Source of the DNA: Alphaproteobacteria bacterium
Lineage (GTDB): Bacteria; Pseudomonadota; Alphaproteobacteria; Rhizobiales; Rhizobiaceae
NCBI GenBank assembly: GCA_024742485.1
Contig: JANSYK010000002.1
Span: forward strand, 1,850,885-1,914,884
Length of the DNA stretch: 64,000 bases
Direction of reading: 5' to 3'
Made by a program: the position numbers and the translations under genes. Under the pieces are notes generated by a model. It had not been told where the DNA came from. It was given only the letters and a program-made list of their open reading frames with translations, and searched no databases. Positions 1-9,361 of the stretch are shown here, piece by piece (the first letter of the stretch is position 1; every line of letters begins with the position of its first letter).

Positions 1-574
1 GTGTGTCCACATAGCCGGGCGAAATCGCATTGATCGCAATGCCCTTGTCCGCATATTCCAGCGCCAGAGACCGAGTCAGGCCCAGCAAGCCATGCTTGGC
101 AACGGGATAGGGGAAGGTGGATTTAATCACCGAGAAGGCGTGATTGGAGATGATGTTGACGATGGCGCCGTGTTGCTTGTCAAGCATGTCGGGCAGAAAC
201 GTCCGGCAACAATGCCAGACGCCTTCAAGATCGACCGACATGCATTTGTGCCAGTCATCCATGGAGATCGACAGAGGTTCGTCAAACACCGCGATCCCAG
301 CATTGTTGACCAGGATATCGACTGATCCGTGGGTGCGGCGGACCTGTTCATGCAAGGTTTGAACACTCTTGGGGTCTGCAACATCCGTCCTGACATAGAG
401 AACCGCTCCACCGGTTTCGCTGCCAATCGCTCTGGTGGTCTCACGGCCCTGGTCCTCGTTGATTTCCGCAATGACGACGGTTGCGCCTTCCTGCGAATAG
501 CGCCGCGCGATGGCCGCGCCGATTCCCTGTCCAGCCCCGGTTACGACCGCCACCTTGCCCTCAAGCCGCCTCAT
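1..574 (-). CDS. SDR family oxidoreductase, 3' end cut by window edge
   Basis: Short-chain dehydrogenase/reductase with its first 191 codons in the window. The Rossmann glycine motif TGAGQGIG lies at residues 12-19, NNAG at 90-93, and the catalytic residues are Ser143, Tyr156 and Lys160 (YPVAK); the downstream SPGYVDT segment is also typical. The ATG at 574 follows a GGAGG box. The gene diverges from a sugar ABC transporter and dgoD/dgoK, so it could be a galactose-, arabinose- or sugar-acid dehydrogenase feeding that pathway. The substrate is inference; the family is certain. Confidence 0.9.
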   Translation of the reverse strand, partial: MRRLEGKVAVVTGAGQGIGAAIARRYSQEGATVVIAEINEDQGRETTRAIGSETGGAVLYVRTDVADPKSVQTLHEQVRRTHGSVDILVNNAGIAVFDEPLSISMDDWHKCMSVDLEGVWHCCRTFLPDMLDKQHGAIVNIISNHAFSVIKSTFPYPVAKHGLLGLTRSLALEYADKGIAINAISPGYVDT

Positions 575-597
575 TTTTCCACATCCTCCCGATCATA

Positions 598-625
598 TTG
601 ACTTTATAAGATAAACAGATAATAA
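598..625 (+). promoter_or_regulatory. Putative promoter of the sugar ABC/dgo operon
   Basis: The 92-bp gap between the divergent SDR and sugar-binding-protein genes is A/T-rich. It holds TTGACT (598-603), a 16-nt spacer and TAATAA (620-625) as possible -35/-10 boxes, followed by about 40 nt to the ATG at 667. The -35 is good and the -10 is weak. No clear operator dyad is visible. Confidence 0.35.
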
Positions 626-666
626 CTTAAAACACACACACTTTTCAATTTATGTGGGAGGATAAT

Positions 667-1638
667 ATGAAATTCACAAAAAGGCTGATCTCGTTTGCAG
701 CTGCCGCCGGTGTCGTTGCCTCGTCCGGAGCCGCGTGGGCTGCCGACAAGGAAATCGTTGCGATCTACAAGAGTGGCACCCAGCAATACTTCATCGACCA
801 GGGTGACGGCTTCAAGGCCGCTGCCGAAGAACTCGGCTACAACGCCAAGATCATCAATGTGGAACTGGATTCCAACCTCGCGATCAGTGCTGTTTCGGAT
901 GCAATTGCCTCCGGGGCCAAAGGCATTGCGATAACGGCGCCGGACCAGGCCCTTGGCCCGGCCGTTTCGACCGCGGCCGCGGACGCTGGTGTGTTGATGG
1001 TTGCCACCGATGATCCGCTCAAGGACAAGGATGGAAATCCTGTTCCATTCGTGGGATTTGATGGCGTGGCCATGGGGACGAAAGTCGGTGAAAAAGCCGG
1101 TGAATTGCTGAAAGCGTCCGGCTGGCTCGAAGCCGGCAATTACGGCATTCTGAGTGTCGAAGTTCAAACCCTGTCCGTCTGCAATGACCGTACCAACGCG
1201 TCGCGAGAACAGGTGACCGCAGCCGGAGCGGATGCCGGCAAGATCAAGGCTGTGTCCTATGATGGCACCGCGGATGCTTCGCTTGCGGCTTCCGGTCCCG
1301 TCATCACAGCCAACCCGGCTGTCGACAAATGGGTGGTTTTCGCCTGCAATGACGAAGGCGTCCTTGGTGCCACGAACGCGCTGAAGAATGCCGGATTTGC
1401 AGCTGGTGACGTGATCGCAGTCGGCCTTGGTGCCTATGAAGCCTGTCGTCCGTGGAAGGCCGGTATCGATACCGGATTCAAGGCGGCGCTTTACATCAGT
1501 GGCGTCGACGTTGGTGACGCAGCGGCGCGCGCGCTGATCAAGTCCATCGAATCGGGCGACGCTCTGCCATTGAAAACGGTGGCGAACACGACGATTGTCG
1601 ATCCGACGACCTACGCAGACATCATGCCCTGCAGCTGA
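667..1638 (+). CDS. Sugar ABC transporter substrate-binding protein (arabinose/galactose type)
   Basis: Periplasmic binding protein of the pentose/hexose family, 323 residues. It has a Sec signal peptide of about 25 residues ending AWA, and its body resembles E. coli AraF, including the ASGAKGIAI.APD segment and CNDEGVLGA near the hinge. An upstream in-frame ATG at 652 exists, but a GGGAGGA box at 656-662 sits just in front of the ATG at 667, so that start is preferred. It is the first gene of the rightward operon, ahead of the ATPase and permease. AraF-like proteins bind L-arabinose, D-galactose or D-fucose; galactose fits the dgo genes downstream, but this is inference. Confidence 0.9.
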   Translation: MKFTKRLISFAAAAGVVASSGAAWAADKEIVAIYKSGTQQYFIDQGDGFKAAAEELGYNAKIINVELDSNLAISAVSDAIASGAKGIAITAPDQALGPAVSTAAADAGVLMVATDDPLKDKDGNPVPFVGFDGVAMGTKVGEKAGELLKASGWLEAGNYGILSVEVQTLSVCNDRTNASREQVTAAGADAGKIKAVSYDGTADASLAASGPVITANPAVDKWVVFACNDEGVLGATNALKNAGFAAGDVIAVGLGAYEACRPWKAGIDTGFKAALYISGVDVGDAAARALIKSIESGDALPLKTVANTTIVDPTTYADIMPCS

Positions 1639-1647
1639 CCCTCCCGG

Positions 1648-1680
1648 CGGGTGGGGTCCAACGTGACCCCGCCCGTTTTT
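1648..1680 (+). terminator. Hairpin plus T-run after the binding-protein gene
   Basis: An 11-bp stem (arms 1648-1658 and 1665-1675, one G-T wobble) with a 6-nt loop is followed by TTTTT. It lies between the binding-protein and ATPase genes of one operon. Such partial terminators commonly let the binding protein be made in excess over the membrane components. Confidence 0.7.
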
Positions 1681-1694
1681 GGAAGGACAAACCT

Positions 1695-3194
1695 ATGAAA
1701 AGCGCGATACTGGAAGTCCGGGGCGTCGGAAAATCCTTTCCGGGTGTCAAGGCGCTGTCTGGCCTGAGCATGACGGTTCACCGTGGAGAAATCGTCGCCT
1801 TTGTTGGTGAGAACGGTGCCGGCAAGTCCACACTGCTGAAAATTCTGAGCGGTGACTACGATCTCGATGAGGGCAGTGTGTTGCTGGATGGCGTCGAAGT
1901 CGCCCACGCGACACCGCTGGATGCCCGAAGAGGCGGCTTTCGCCTGGTGCGTCAGGAACCGGAAATCGTCCCACATATCAGCGTTGCGGAAAACATCTTT
2001 ATCGGCGAGTACCCGACACTGGGTGGCGGCCGTGTGGATTTCACGGCCATGCGCAATACGGTCAACGACCTGCTCGAGCGTTATGGATTTGCCGGCCTTG
2101 TCGATATTGAAGCTCTGGGACGGACGCTGTCGCCGGCGCAGATGCATATCGTGGAAATACTGCGGGCCCTGAAAGATGGGGTGAAAGTCATCGCGTTTGA
2201 TGAACCAACCTCGTCCCTGACCAAGGAAGAGACCGACAGGCTGTTTGATCTCATTCGATTGCTGCGGGATGAAGGACTCGGCGTCATCTATGTTTCGCAT
2301 CGCCTGCATGAGGTCATGGAAATCTCGGAGCGTGTGGTGGTACTCAAGGACGGCGTTCCGACCGGGGATCTGATGACCGCCGAAACCACAGAACAGGAAA
2401 TCGTACAACTGATGGTCGGCCGGGAACTGGCCCATGGCTTTCAGCGTGAAGAAACCACCACAGACGAAGTTGTGCTGGAAGTCGAACATCTATCAAGCCG
2501 CTGGCACCGGGATATCAGTTTTCGCATCCGCGCCGGGGAAATTGTCGGTTTTGCCGGTCTCGTCGGCGCCGGACGCACCGAACTCGCCAAGGTTCTGTTC
2601 GGTGAATTCGAGCGCACCGGCGGAACGGTCAGCATTTGCGGCGAGGAAAAGAACATCAAGAGCCCTGCGGATGCCATTGCCGCCAATATCGGTTTTGCAC
2701 CCGAGAACAGGAAGGCTGAAGGCCTGATCCTGGTGCGTTCCGTGATCGAAAACGTTTCCATGGCGATCTATTCGGTGCTTGCCCGCTTCGGCGTACTGCG
2801 CAATCGCGAAATGTATGATGCGGTCTCGCCCTATGTGCGCGATCTCGACATCAAGACGCCGTCCCTCGATCAGGAAGTTGGCAAATTGTCGGGCGGCAAT
2901 CAGCAGAAGGTCGTTCTGGCCCGCTGGTTGGCCGCAAAGCCGAAGCTGCTGATCCTCGATGAACCGACACGCGCGGTCGATGTGGGCGCCAAGGCGGAGA
3001 TCTATCGTCTGATGGACGATCTGGCCCGCCGCGGAATGGCGATCATGATGATTTCCTCCGAATTGCCGGAACTGCTGTCCATGTCGGATCGCATTATCGT
3101 CATGAGCGACGGCGCCATCTCACGGCCGGTCGAAAAGGCCGACGCAACTGAAGAAGCCATCGTCAATCTTGCCCTCGGCAAGGGCATGGCATGA
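1695..3194 (+). CDS. Sugar ABC transporter ATP-binding protein (RbsA/AraG/XylG type)
   Basis: Double-nucleotide-binding-domain ATPase of 499 residues, the usual length for this family. The N-terminal domain has Walker A GENGAGKST at 38-46, a degenerate signature (LSPAQ) and Walker B VIAFDEPTSSL. The C-terminal domain has a Walker A reduced to GLVGAGRTEL, a signature LSGGNQQK and LLILDEPTRAVD. One canonical and one degenerate Walker A is the normal pattern for sugar importers of this class. It energises import with the flanking permease and binding protein. Confidence 0.95.
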   Translation: MKSAILEVRGVGKSFPGVKALSGLSMTVHRGEIVAFVGENGAGKSTLLKILSGDYDLDEGSVLLDGVEVAHATPLDARRGGFRLVRQEPEIVPHISVAENIFIGEYPTLGGGRVDFTAMRNTVNDLLERYGFAGLVDIEALGRTLSPAQMHIVEILRALKDGVKVIAFDEPTSSLTKEETDRLFDLIRLLRDEGLGVIYVSHRLHEVMEISERVVVLKDGVPTGDLMTAETTEQEIVQLMVGRELAHGFQREETTTDEVVLEVEHLSSRWHRDISFRIRAGEIVGFAGLVGAGRTELAKVLFGEFERTGGTVSICGEEKNIKSPADAIAANIGFAPENRKAEGLILVRSVIENVSMAIYSVLARFGVLRNREMYDAVSPYVRDLDIKTPSLDQEVGKLSGGNQQKVVLARWLAAKPKLLILDEPTRAVDVGAKAEIYRLMDDLARRGMAIMMISSELPELLSMSDRIIVMSDGAISRPVEKADATEEAIVNLALGKGMA

Positions 3195-3216
3195 TGGCCG
3201 CCACAGGAGGATCCCC

Positions 3217-4278
3217 ATGGCCGCCAACGAGCAGACCGCACCACCACAAGGCATGAAAATGAACAACGGACCCCTCAAGCGTTTCACAAAGTCTGTTGGC
3301 GCGGAAAACCTGTCGCTGATGATCGCGCTGGTCGTCATGGTGGCGCTGATTGCCTCGCAGACGGAATTCTTCTTTTCAGCCCGCAACCTGCTGAACATCG
3401 GACAGAACATGGCCGTGGTGGGCCTCATCGCGGTTGGCATGACGCTGGTGATCGTCTCCGCCGGTCTCGACATCTCGGTCGGCTCGATTGCCGGTTGCGC
3501 CTCGGTGGTGTGCGCCCTCATGGTCAGCCAGGTCGGCACCGTGATCGGCGGCGTCGCTTTCGGCATCGGCATCGGCATCCTGCTCGGCTTGGTCAACGCG
3601 ACGATCATCAGCATATTGAGGGTCAATGCGGTTGTGGCGACACTGGCAACATTTTCTGCCTTTAGAGGACTTGCCTTCCTGATTGCGCCGGGCGGCCGTC
3701 CCGTTGGTGTGCTCGATCCGACCCTTGCTCAGCTCGGGTCCGGGCGGTTCTTTCAGATCGGCGAGTTTCCTGGCATCCCGATTGCCTTTGTCATTCTGGC
3801 CGTGGTCGCGGTTTGCGCCCATTTTGTCATGCGGACAACAGTGTTTGGCCGGTCGGTCTATTCCATGGGTGGCAATCCCGATGCCGCGCGGCTGGCCGGG
3901 ATCAACCTGACGAAAATGCGCTATTACATCTATGCAATATCGGGTGCACTGTCCGGGTTGGCAGGCGTCATCGTGACGGCCAGAACCAGTTCCGGCCAGC
4001 CCGCATCCGGTACGCAGGGTCTGGAACTGGAGGCGATCACCGCGGTTTTCTTGGGCGGCGCACTGCTGTCTGGCGGAAAGGGCACCATCTTCGGTTCGAT
4101 GCTTGCTGTGTTGCTGCTGGCCACGCTTTCCAATGGCATGAACCTGCTCGGCATTCCAACATTCTATCAATTGGTAGCCAAGGGTCTCCTGTTGGTTCTG
4201 GCCGTCGCCATAGGTCAATGGCGTTTGGCACGGGCTGAGCGTGAACAGGCGCGGCTGACAGCGGCCGGGGAGGGATGA
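3217..4278 (+). CDS. Sugar ABC transporter permease (RbsC/AraH type)
   Basis: Inner-membrane permease of 353 residues with about ten hydrophobic segments and the BPD_transp_2-type sequence GMTLVIVSAGLDISVGS. The frame is open from 3169, but AGGAGG at 3205-3210 is ideally placed before the ATG at 3217. It forms the channel for the sugar bound by the protein encoded at 667. Its stop overlaps the next start, suggesting translational coupling. Confidence 0.93.
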   Translation: MAANEQTAPPQGMKMNNGPLKRFTKSVGAENLSLMIALVVMVALIASQTEFFFSARNLLNIGQNMAVVGLIAVGMTLVIVSAGLDISVGSIAGCASVVCALMVSQVGTVIGGVAFGIGIGILLGLVNATIISILRVNAVVATLATFSAFRGLAFLIAPGGRPVGVLDPTLAQLGSGRFFQIGEFPGIPIAFVILAVVAVCAHFVMRTTVFGRSVYSMGGNPDAARLAGINLTKMRYYIYAISGALSGLAGVIVTARTSSGQPASGTQGLELEAITAVFLGGALLSGGKGTIFGSMLAVLLLATLSNGMNLLGIPTFYQLVAKGLLLVLAVAIGQWRLARAEREQARLTAAGEG

Positions 4279-5189
4279 TGCCTCCGCTTCACCTTGCGAA
4301 TGAGCATGTCGCGCTTTCGGTTGAACCGGAATTCGGCGCACGGATTACCAGTCTGGTGGAACGGTCAAGCGGTCGTGATTGGCTGATTGGCGGTCCTCTG
4401 GAGGGCAGCGCCGGAGACGATGCTGGCTTTGGTGCCCGGGAAGCCCGGGGTTGGGATGAATGTTTTCCGACCGTTGCGCCATGTCTGGACGAGACCCACG
4501 GGCGCCCATTGCGCGATCATGGTGATTTGTGGGGCCGGCCGTGGCACTGCGATATCGAAAACAACGCAATCCGGTCACGTTATGATGGTTCCGGATGGCG
4601 GTTTGTTCGCGACATCGAGCTGACAGGCAATCGGATCGAGACCCGTTATGCCGTCACCAACACGGGCAATGTCACATTGCCCTATCTGTGGAGCCAGCAT
4701 TGTTTGCTGGCGACGGGTCCGGGCGACCGGATCGACTTTCAGGGCATCGGTCCGATGACCGTGACCGGAGGGGGGTCGTCCGATGGACCCGTTGGGACAG
4801 GCCAATTCGATTGGCCGGAATTGTCGAGCATCATGCCTGATCTGCGGTCCGTGCGCGATGCCTCGGCGGGCTTCTGGATCAAGGCCTATGCACCGATTGA
4901 TACGGATGTTTCGGCAACGGTCGGGAGCGATGAGGGATCGATCAGCGTCTCGTGGAAACAAGCCGACATTCCCTATCTCGGACTGTGGCTTGACTATGGA
5001 GGCTGGCCGCAATCCGGCCCGGTTCATCAGATCGCCATCGAGCCGACAACGGCTCCAGCCGACGATCTCGCGACCGCACACAAGGTCAATCTGGCCCGCT
5101 GGCTGAGCCCGGGTGAAACGCACAGCTGGATGGTCACCATGCGCCTTGCTGCGGCCACCAAGCACAATGGAGAACGACATGTCGAATGA
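4275..5189 (+). CDS. Aldose 1-epimerase family protein (galactose-mutarotase fold)
   Basis: 304 residues of aldose-1-epimerase type. Recognisable segments are GWDECFPTVAPC, the RDHGDLWGRPW region with the active-site-type His, and an acidic C-terminal IAIEPTTAP segment resembling the catalytic Glu region. It would interconvert anomers of the imported sugar so that a dehydrogenase can use it. The start overlaps the permease stop; a second ATG follows directly at 4278, so the exact start is uncertain by one codon. Confidence 0.85.
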   Translation: MMPPLHLANEHVALSVEPEFGARITSLVERSSGRDWLIGGPLEGSAGDDAGFGAREARGWDECFPTVAPCLDETHGRPLRDHGDLWGRPWHCDIENNAIRSRYDGSGWRFVRDIELTGNRIETRYAVTNTGNVTLPYLWSQHCLLATGPGDRIDFQGIGPMTVTGGGSSDGPVGTGQFDWPELSSIMPDLRSVRDASAGFWIKAYAPIDTDVSATVGSDEGSISVSWKQADIPYLGLWLDYGGWPQSGPVHQIAIEPTTAPADDLATAHKVNLARWLSPGETHSWMVTMRLAAATKHNGERHVE

Positions 5190-5967
5190 CGACCACATTC
5201 TGTTCGAGGTAACCGACGGCGTTGCCCACCTGACGCTCAACAGACCGGCGAAGATGAATGCCATCACCGCAGCAATGGGCGGAGAGATCACCGAACTTGC
5301 GGGGCGAGTCGACACTGACGACACCATCAAGGTCCTGATCATTTCCGGTGCGGGTGATCGCGCCTTTTCCGCCGGCAGCGACGTCAATATGCTCGATGAT
5401 CTGGGCACACCCTGGGAAGGACGCAACCGCGCACAATACAATCGCGACTACATTGCGCCGCTTCTCGGTCTCAGGAAACCCGCGATCGCAGCCATTGACG
5501 GGTACTGCCTCGGAGGCGGGCTGGAAGTTGCGACCTGTTGTGACATCAGGCTGGCCACACCACGCTCCAGTTTCGGCGCGCCCGAAGTACAGCGTGGTTG
5601 GCACGCCGGTTCAGGCAATACGTCGATCCTGCCGCGGCTGGTCGGCTATGGAAACGCGGCATACTGGGTTCTGACCGGAGAGATTTTTCCGGCCGAGGAA
5701 GCCCACCGGGTGGGATTCGTGCAGAAACTCGTCGAGCCGGAGGACCTGATCGACGCGGCACTGAAAATTGCCGAAAGGCTGGCGCTCAATCCGCCGATTG
5801 CGGTGCAGTCGGCCAAGAACATTATCCGCCAGAGCCAGGGAACCTCGATTGCCCAGGGCCTGGCCTGGGAAAATGACGGCTACACCTTTTGCATGGCGAC
5901 CGAGGACGCGCAGGAGGGCATGCGCGCCTTTGCGGAAAAGCGTGATCCGGTTTTTCGCGGCAGATGA
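5179..5967 (+). CDS. Enoyl-CoA hydratase/isomerase (crotonase) family protein
   Basis: 262-residue crotonase-fold protein. The oxyanion-hole strands are AFSAGSDVNML and DGYCLGGGLEVATCCD; the following FGAPEVQRGWHAGSGNT segment carries the Glu of the PE motif and ends LPRLVG as in the family. The frame is open from 5113, but GGAG just before the ATG at 5179 supports that start, giving an 11-bp overlap with the epimerase. A CoA enzyme in a sugar operon is odd; together with the adjacent CoA-transferase it implies an acyl-CoA step on the substrate or on a by-product. The actual reaction cannot be told from sequence. Confidence 0.9.
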   Translation: MSNDDHILFEVTDGVAHLTLNRPAKMNAITAAMGGEITELAGRVDTDDTIKVLIISGAGDRAFSAGSDVNMLDDLGTPWEGRNRAQYNRDYIAPLLGLRKPAIAAIDGYCLGGGLEVATCCDIRLATPRSSFGAPEVQRGWHAGSGNTSILPRLVGYGNAAYWVLTGEIFPAEEAHRVGFVQKLVEPEDLIDAALKIAERLALNPPIAVQSAKNIIRQSQGTSIAQGLAWENDGYTFCMATEDAQEGMRAFAEKRDPVFRGR

Positions 5968-7262
5968 CGATCCACAACAAGACGGTAATGGCAATGGATG
6001 AAGATATGAATGACAGGGTGCAAACCGGAAAGGCGCCATTGGCGGGGCTGAAGGTGCTGGACCTGACGATTGCCATGGCCGGTCCGTTATGTACCCAGCG
6101 CCTGGGAGAGATGGGCGCGGATATCATCAAGATAGAGGCGCCGGGTGGTGGTGACTTCTCGCGTCACGCACCAATGGCCGGCGTGACCAAATTCGGTGAT
6201 GCCGTCTGTTATATGACCCTCAACCAGAACAAACGCTCTCTGGTGCTGAATTTGAAGTCGGACGAGGGCAGGGCCATTCTGTATCGGATGGTCGAACAGG
6301 CCGATGTTCTGGTGCAGAATTTCCGCCCCCGTGTCGCGGTCAAGCTCGGTATTGACTACAAGACCCTGAGCGCGATCAATCCCCGCCTCGTCTGCGGCGC
6401 CATCAGCGGCTACGGCGATGAAGGTCCGATGAAGGACAGGCCCGGGCAGGACCTGCTGCTGCAATCCTTTACCGGTCTGACCATGAATGGTGGCACGGTC
6501 GACGGGCTTCCCCATCCCTCGCCTCTTTACATGGTCGACGTAACGGCCTCCCATATGGTTTGCGAGGGTATCCTTGCGGCCTTGCTGGCGCGGGCCACCA
6601 GCGGACGCGGGCAGGAAGTGAAAGTCTCCATGATGGGCGCAATCCTGGAAATGCAGTGCCAGGAGATCACGTCCTACCTGGCAGCCGATGCGCCGCCGGT
6701 TCGCGGCGCGACACCGCAGGTTTCGGTCTATCAGGAGCCGCCATACGGGGTCTATCAGTGCAAGGACGGACATCTGGCGATAGCCCAGGCCGATCTCGAT
6801 AATCTCGCGGATGCGCTGTCATTGCCGCAATTGTCGGAACTCAAGGCGGGTCGCCCGCCACAGGCCGACAATCGTGCCGTGGCGAGATGGCGGGACGAGA
6901 TTTACGACACCCTGTCGCAATTGCTGAAGACCGAGACCGCAGCCCATTGGGATGAGGTTCTGTCGGCAATCGGCGTGTGGTGTGTTGTCGTCAATGATTA
7001 CGATGCATTTCTGCAACATCCCCAGGCCCGGGACAGCCTGGTCAAACTGCAACACCCGGTTGGAGGCGAGTATACGGCGGTGTCACCCGGCATCCGGTTT
7101 TCTGAAAATCCGGATCCTCGATTGACGGCAGCGCCGCTATACGGCGCCAATAGCGGTCAGATCCTGAAGGAATTCGGATTCTCTGCTGATGAAGTGGACG
7201 CCTTTGCCCGTGATGGTGTGATCCACTCGAGCGAGGCATCCGCCAGCGTGGTACCGGGATGA
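5964..7262 (+). CDS. CaiB/BaiF family (family III) CoA-transferase
   Basis: 432 residues of family III CoA-transferase. The N-terminus reads PLAGLKVLDLTIAMAGPL and GADIIKIEAPGGGD, and a DLLLQSFTGL segment sits where the family's conserved Asp-containing region lies. These enzymes move CoA between carboxylic acids. The start at 5964 overlaps the hydratase stop (ATGA); alternatives at 5988 or 5997 cannot be excluded because no strong ribosome-binding site is visible. Pairing with the crotonase suggests CoA activation followed by hydration of an unsaturated or hydroxy acid. Confidence 0.93.
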   Translation: MTIHNKTVMAMDEDMNDRVQTGKAPLAGLKVLDLTIAMAGPLCTQRLGEMGADIIKIEAPGGGDFSRHAPMAGVTKFGDAVCYMTLNQNKRSLVLNLKSDEGRAILYRMVEQADVLVQNFRPRVAVKLGIDYKTLSAINPRLVCGAISGYGDEGPMKDRPGQDLLLQSFTGLTMNGGTVDGLPHPSPLYMVDVTASHMVCEGILAALLARATSGRGQEVKVSMMGAILEMQCQEITSYLAADAPPVRGATPQVSVYQEPPYGVYQCKDGHLAIAQADLDNLADALSLPQLSELKAGRPPQADNRAVARWRDEIYDTLSQLLKTETAAHWDEVLSAIGVWCVVVNDYDAFLQHPQARDSLVKLQHPVGGEYTAVSPGIRFSENPDPRLTAAPLYGANSGQILKEFGFSADEVDAFARDGVIHSSEASASVVPG

Positions 7263-8407
7263 AGATAACCGCCCTCAAGACCTTTGTGGTGCCACCGCGA
7301 TGGCTTTTCCTCAAGATTGAAACGGACGAAGGCATCAGTGGTTGGGGCGAGCCGATCCTTGAAGGACACGCTGAAACGCTTGCGGCAAAAATCTCCGAAT
7401 TGGAGGATTTTCTAATTGGCCGTGACCCGCTGCCGATCGAAGACATCTGGCAGATGATCTATCGCAATGGCTGTTATCGCGGCGGACCGGTTCTGATGAG
7501 CGCGCTGGCAGGTGTCGATATGGCGTTATGGGACATCAAGGGCCAATACCATGATGCGCCGATCCACGCCCTGCTCGGCGGCCCGGTGCGCGACCGGGTG
7601 CGCAGCTATTCCTGGATTGGAGGCGACCGTCCGTCTGATCTCGTCGAAAGCGCCAAGGCGATGCGTTCCAGAGGCTTTGATGCGGTCAAACTCAATATTT
7701 GCAGCGAGTTGCAGATTGTCGACAGAGCCGAGAAAATCGACGGCATCGTGGCGCAAATGGCACAATTGCGCGATGCGGTCGGCATGGAGATGGATCTGGC
7801 CTTCGATTTTCACGGCCGTGTTCATGCGCCGATGGCGAAAATCCTACTGCATGAGTTGCAGTTCCTGCGTCCGCTTTTTGTCGAAGATCCGGTGGTGCCA
7901 ACCCAGATCGACACGATGGCGGACCTTGCGCGGTCAACCACGATTCCGCTCACCACCGGAGAGCGGCTCTATTCGCGTTATGACTTCAAATCCGTGTTTG
8001 AGTCCCGGGCAGCCAGCGTCATCAATCCGGACACGGCCCATGTCGGCGGCATCTCTGAAATGGTGCGCATCGGCAATTGGGCCGAGGCCTATGACGTGGC
8101 GCTGGCGCCCCATTGTCCGTTGGGGCCGATCGCTCTGGCGGCATCGTTGCAGGTTGATGCGGTCTGCCACAACGCTTTCATTCAGGAGCAGAGCGTTGGC
8201 ATCCACTACAACACCGGAGCGGATTTGGCCGACTATCTCATGGAAGGCCATGGATTCGAGCTGGAAGACGGGTATCTGAAGATACCAACCGGTCCGGGAC
8301 TGGGCATCCGGGTCGAGGAAGAAACCGTGATTGAAAAGGCGCGCAAAGGGCATCGATGGCGGGCCCCCGTCTGGCGGCATGAGGATGGTTCCATTGCGGA
8401 GTGGTGA
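7259..8407 (+). CDS. dgoD: D-galactonate dehydratase
   Basis: Enolase-superfamily enzyme of 382 residues, the same length as E. coli DgoD and clearly alike throughout, including RGGPVLMSALAGVDMALWDIKG, DFHGRVHAPMAK, the VEDP metal-ligand region, GERLYSRYDFK, APHCPLGPIALA and the C-terminus WRHEDGSIAEW. It dehydrates D-galactonate to 2-keto-3-deoxygalactonate. Overlapping ATGA with the CoA-transferase and overlap with the kinase gene place it inside one operon. Confidence 0.93.
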   Translation: MKITALKTFVVPPRWLFLKIETDEGISGWGEPILEGHAETLAAKISELEDFLIGRDPLPIEDIWQMIYRNGCYRGGPVLMSALAGVDMALWDIKGQYHDAPIHALLGGPVRDRVRSYSWIGGDRPSDLVESAKAMRSRGFDAVKLNICSELQIVDRAEKIDGIVAQMAQLRDAVGMEMDLAFDFHGRVHAPMAKILLHELQFLRPLFVEDPVVPTQIDTMADLARSTTIPLTTGERLYSRYDFKSVFESRAASVINPDTAHVGGISEMVRIGNWAEAYDVALAPHCPLGPIALAASLQVDAVCHNAFIQEQSVGIHYNTGADLADYLMEGHGFELEDGYLKIPTGPGLGIRVEEETVIEKARKGHRWRAPVWRHEDGSIAEW

Positions 8408-9350
8408 AAACGTCCAGATCCCCGGATTGATCGGCATTGACTGGGGAACCAGCTCATTTCGGGCCTATTTGATGACGGCGGGTGGCCAGCTGTTGGATCA
8501 GGTCAGCGATCAGACCGGCATCCTGCGTGTGCAGGATCGAGATTTTGCAAAGGTGCTGACGGATGCCTGTGGCTCCTGGCTGACCGCCTGGCCCGGCATC
8601 AAAATCCTGATGTGCGGCATGATCGGCAGCCGTGGGGGCTGGCAGGAGGCGCTATATCTTTCGGGTGCCATAGGGGTATCGGAACTCTCCGCAGACCTGA
8701 CGCGTGTGCCCGGCACCAAATACGATATCGAGGTCGTTCCCGGCCTGGCCGGGCGTGATTTTTCAGGAGGCCCCGATGTGATGCGTGGCGAGGAAACCAC
8801 GCTGGTCGGCGCCTTGGCGATGGGTGCTCCGCGAAGCGGTTGCTTTTGTCTGCCGGGAACCCATTCGAAATGGGTCGACCTCAAGGACGGCCGGATTTGC
8901 CGTTTTTCCACCTACCTGACGGGCGAAATGTTCGCATTGCTGCGCGAACAATCGATCCTGTCCCCCCTGATGGGTGAGGATGACCAGGACTGGTGCCCGG
9001 TCGCGCAATCCGCATTTCTCTCGGGTGTGGATATGGCAGCGGAGCCCTCCGGCCTCCTGCATCAGGTTTTTTCTCTGCGCGCCGGAATATTGACGCAGGA
9101 GACGCGGAACGAGGCACTGTCGGCCAAATTGTCGGGTCTGCTGATTGGTACGGAACTGGCCGTTCTGAACAATGCCGGGTCAAAACGAATTGTTCTCATT
9201 GCCGCCGGTGGCATGGCAGAGCGTTATCAAGCCGCCTTGCGGCACCAGGGATACGATCCGATCATTTTCGATTCAGAGGAATGCTGTCGTCGCGGATTGG
9301 CGGAAATAGCCGCCGCACGGTGCGCCGACATCATGGAAAACACCGGCTAG
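8379..9350 (+). CDS. dgoK: 2-dehydro-3-deoxygalactonokinase
   Basis: About 323 residues with the DgoK signature: N-terminal IGIDWGTSSFRAYL phosphate loop, CGMIGSRGGWQEA, VMRGEETTLVGA and LPGTHSKWV. It phosphorylates 2-keto-3-deoxygalactonate made by the preceding dehydratase. The frame opens at 8331; ATG 8379 or 8385, both inside the end of dgoD, give a length closer to the family, and neither has a strong ribosome-binding site. The usual next enzyme, 2-keto-3-deoxy-6-phosphogalactonate aldolase (DgoA), is not in this window. Confidence 0.9.
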   Translation: MRMVPLRSGENVQIPGLIGIDWGTSSFRAYLMTAGGQLLDQVSDQTGILRVQDRDFAKVLTDACGSWLTAWPGIKILMCGMIGSRGGWQEALYLSGAIGVSELSADLTRVPGTKYDIEVVPGLAGRDFSGGPDVMRGEETTLVGALAMGAPRSGCFCLPGTHSKWVDLKDGRICRFSTYLTGEMFALLREQSILSPLMGEDDQDWCPVAQSAFLSGVDMAAEPSGLLHQVFSLRAGILTQETRNEALSAKLSGLLIGTELAVLNNAGSKRIVLIAAGGMAERYQAALRHQGYDPIIFDSEECCRRGLAEIAAARCADIMENTG

Positions 9351-9361
9351 GAGGTACGGTT

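Noticed and set aside
8993..9361. Upstream extension of the M24 peptidase frame
   Set aside because: It lies wholly inside dgoK, reads as nonsense, and a strong GGAGG box sits before the ATG at 9362.
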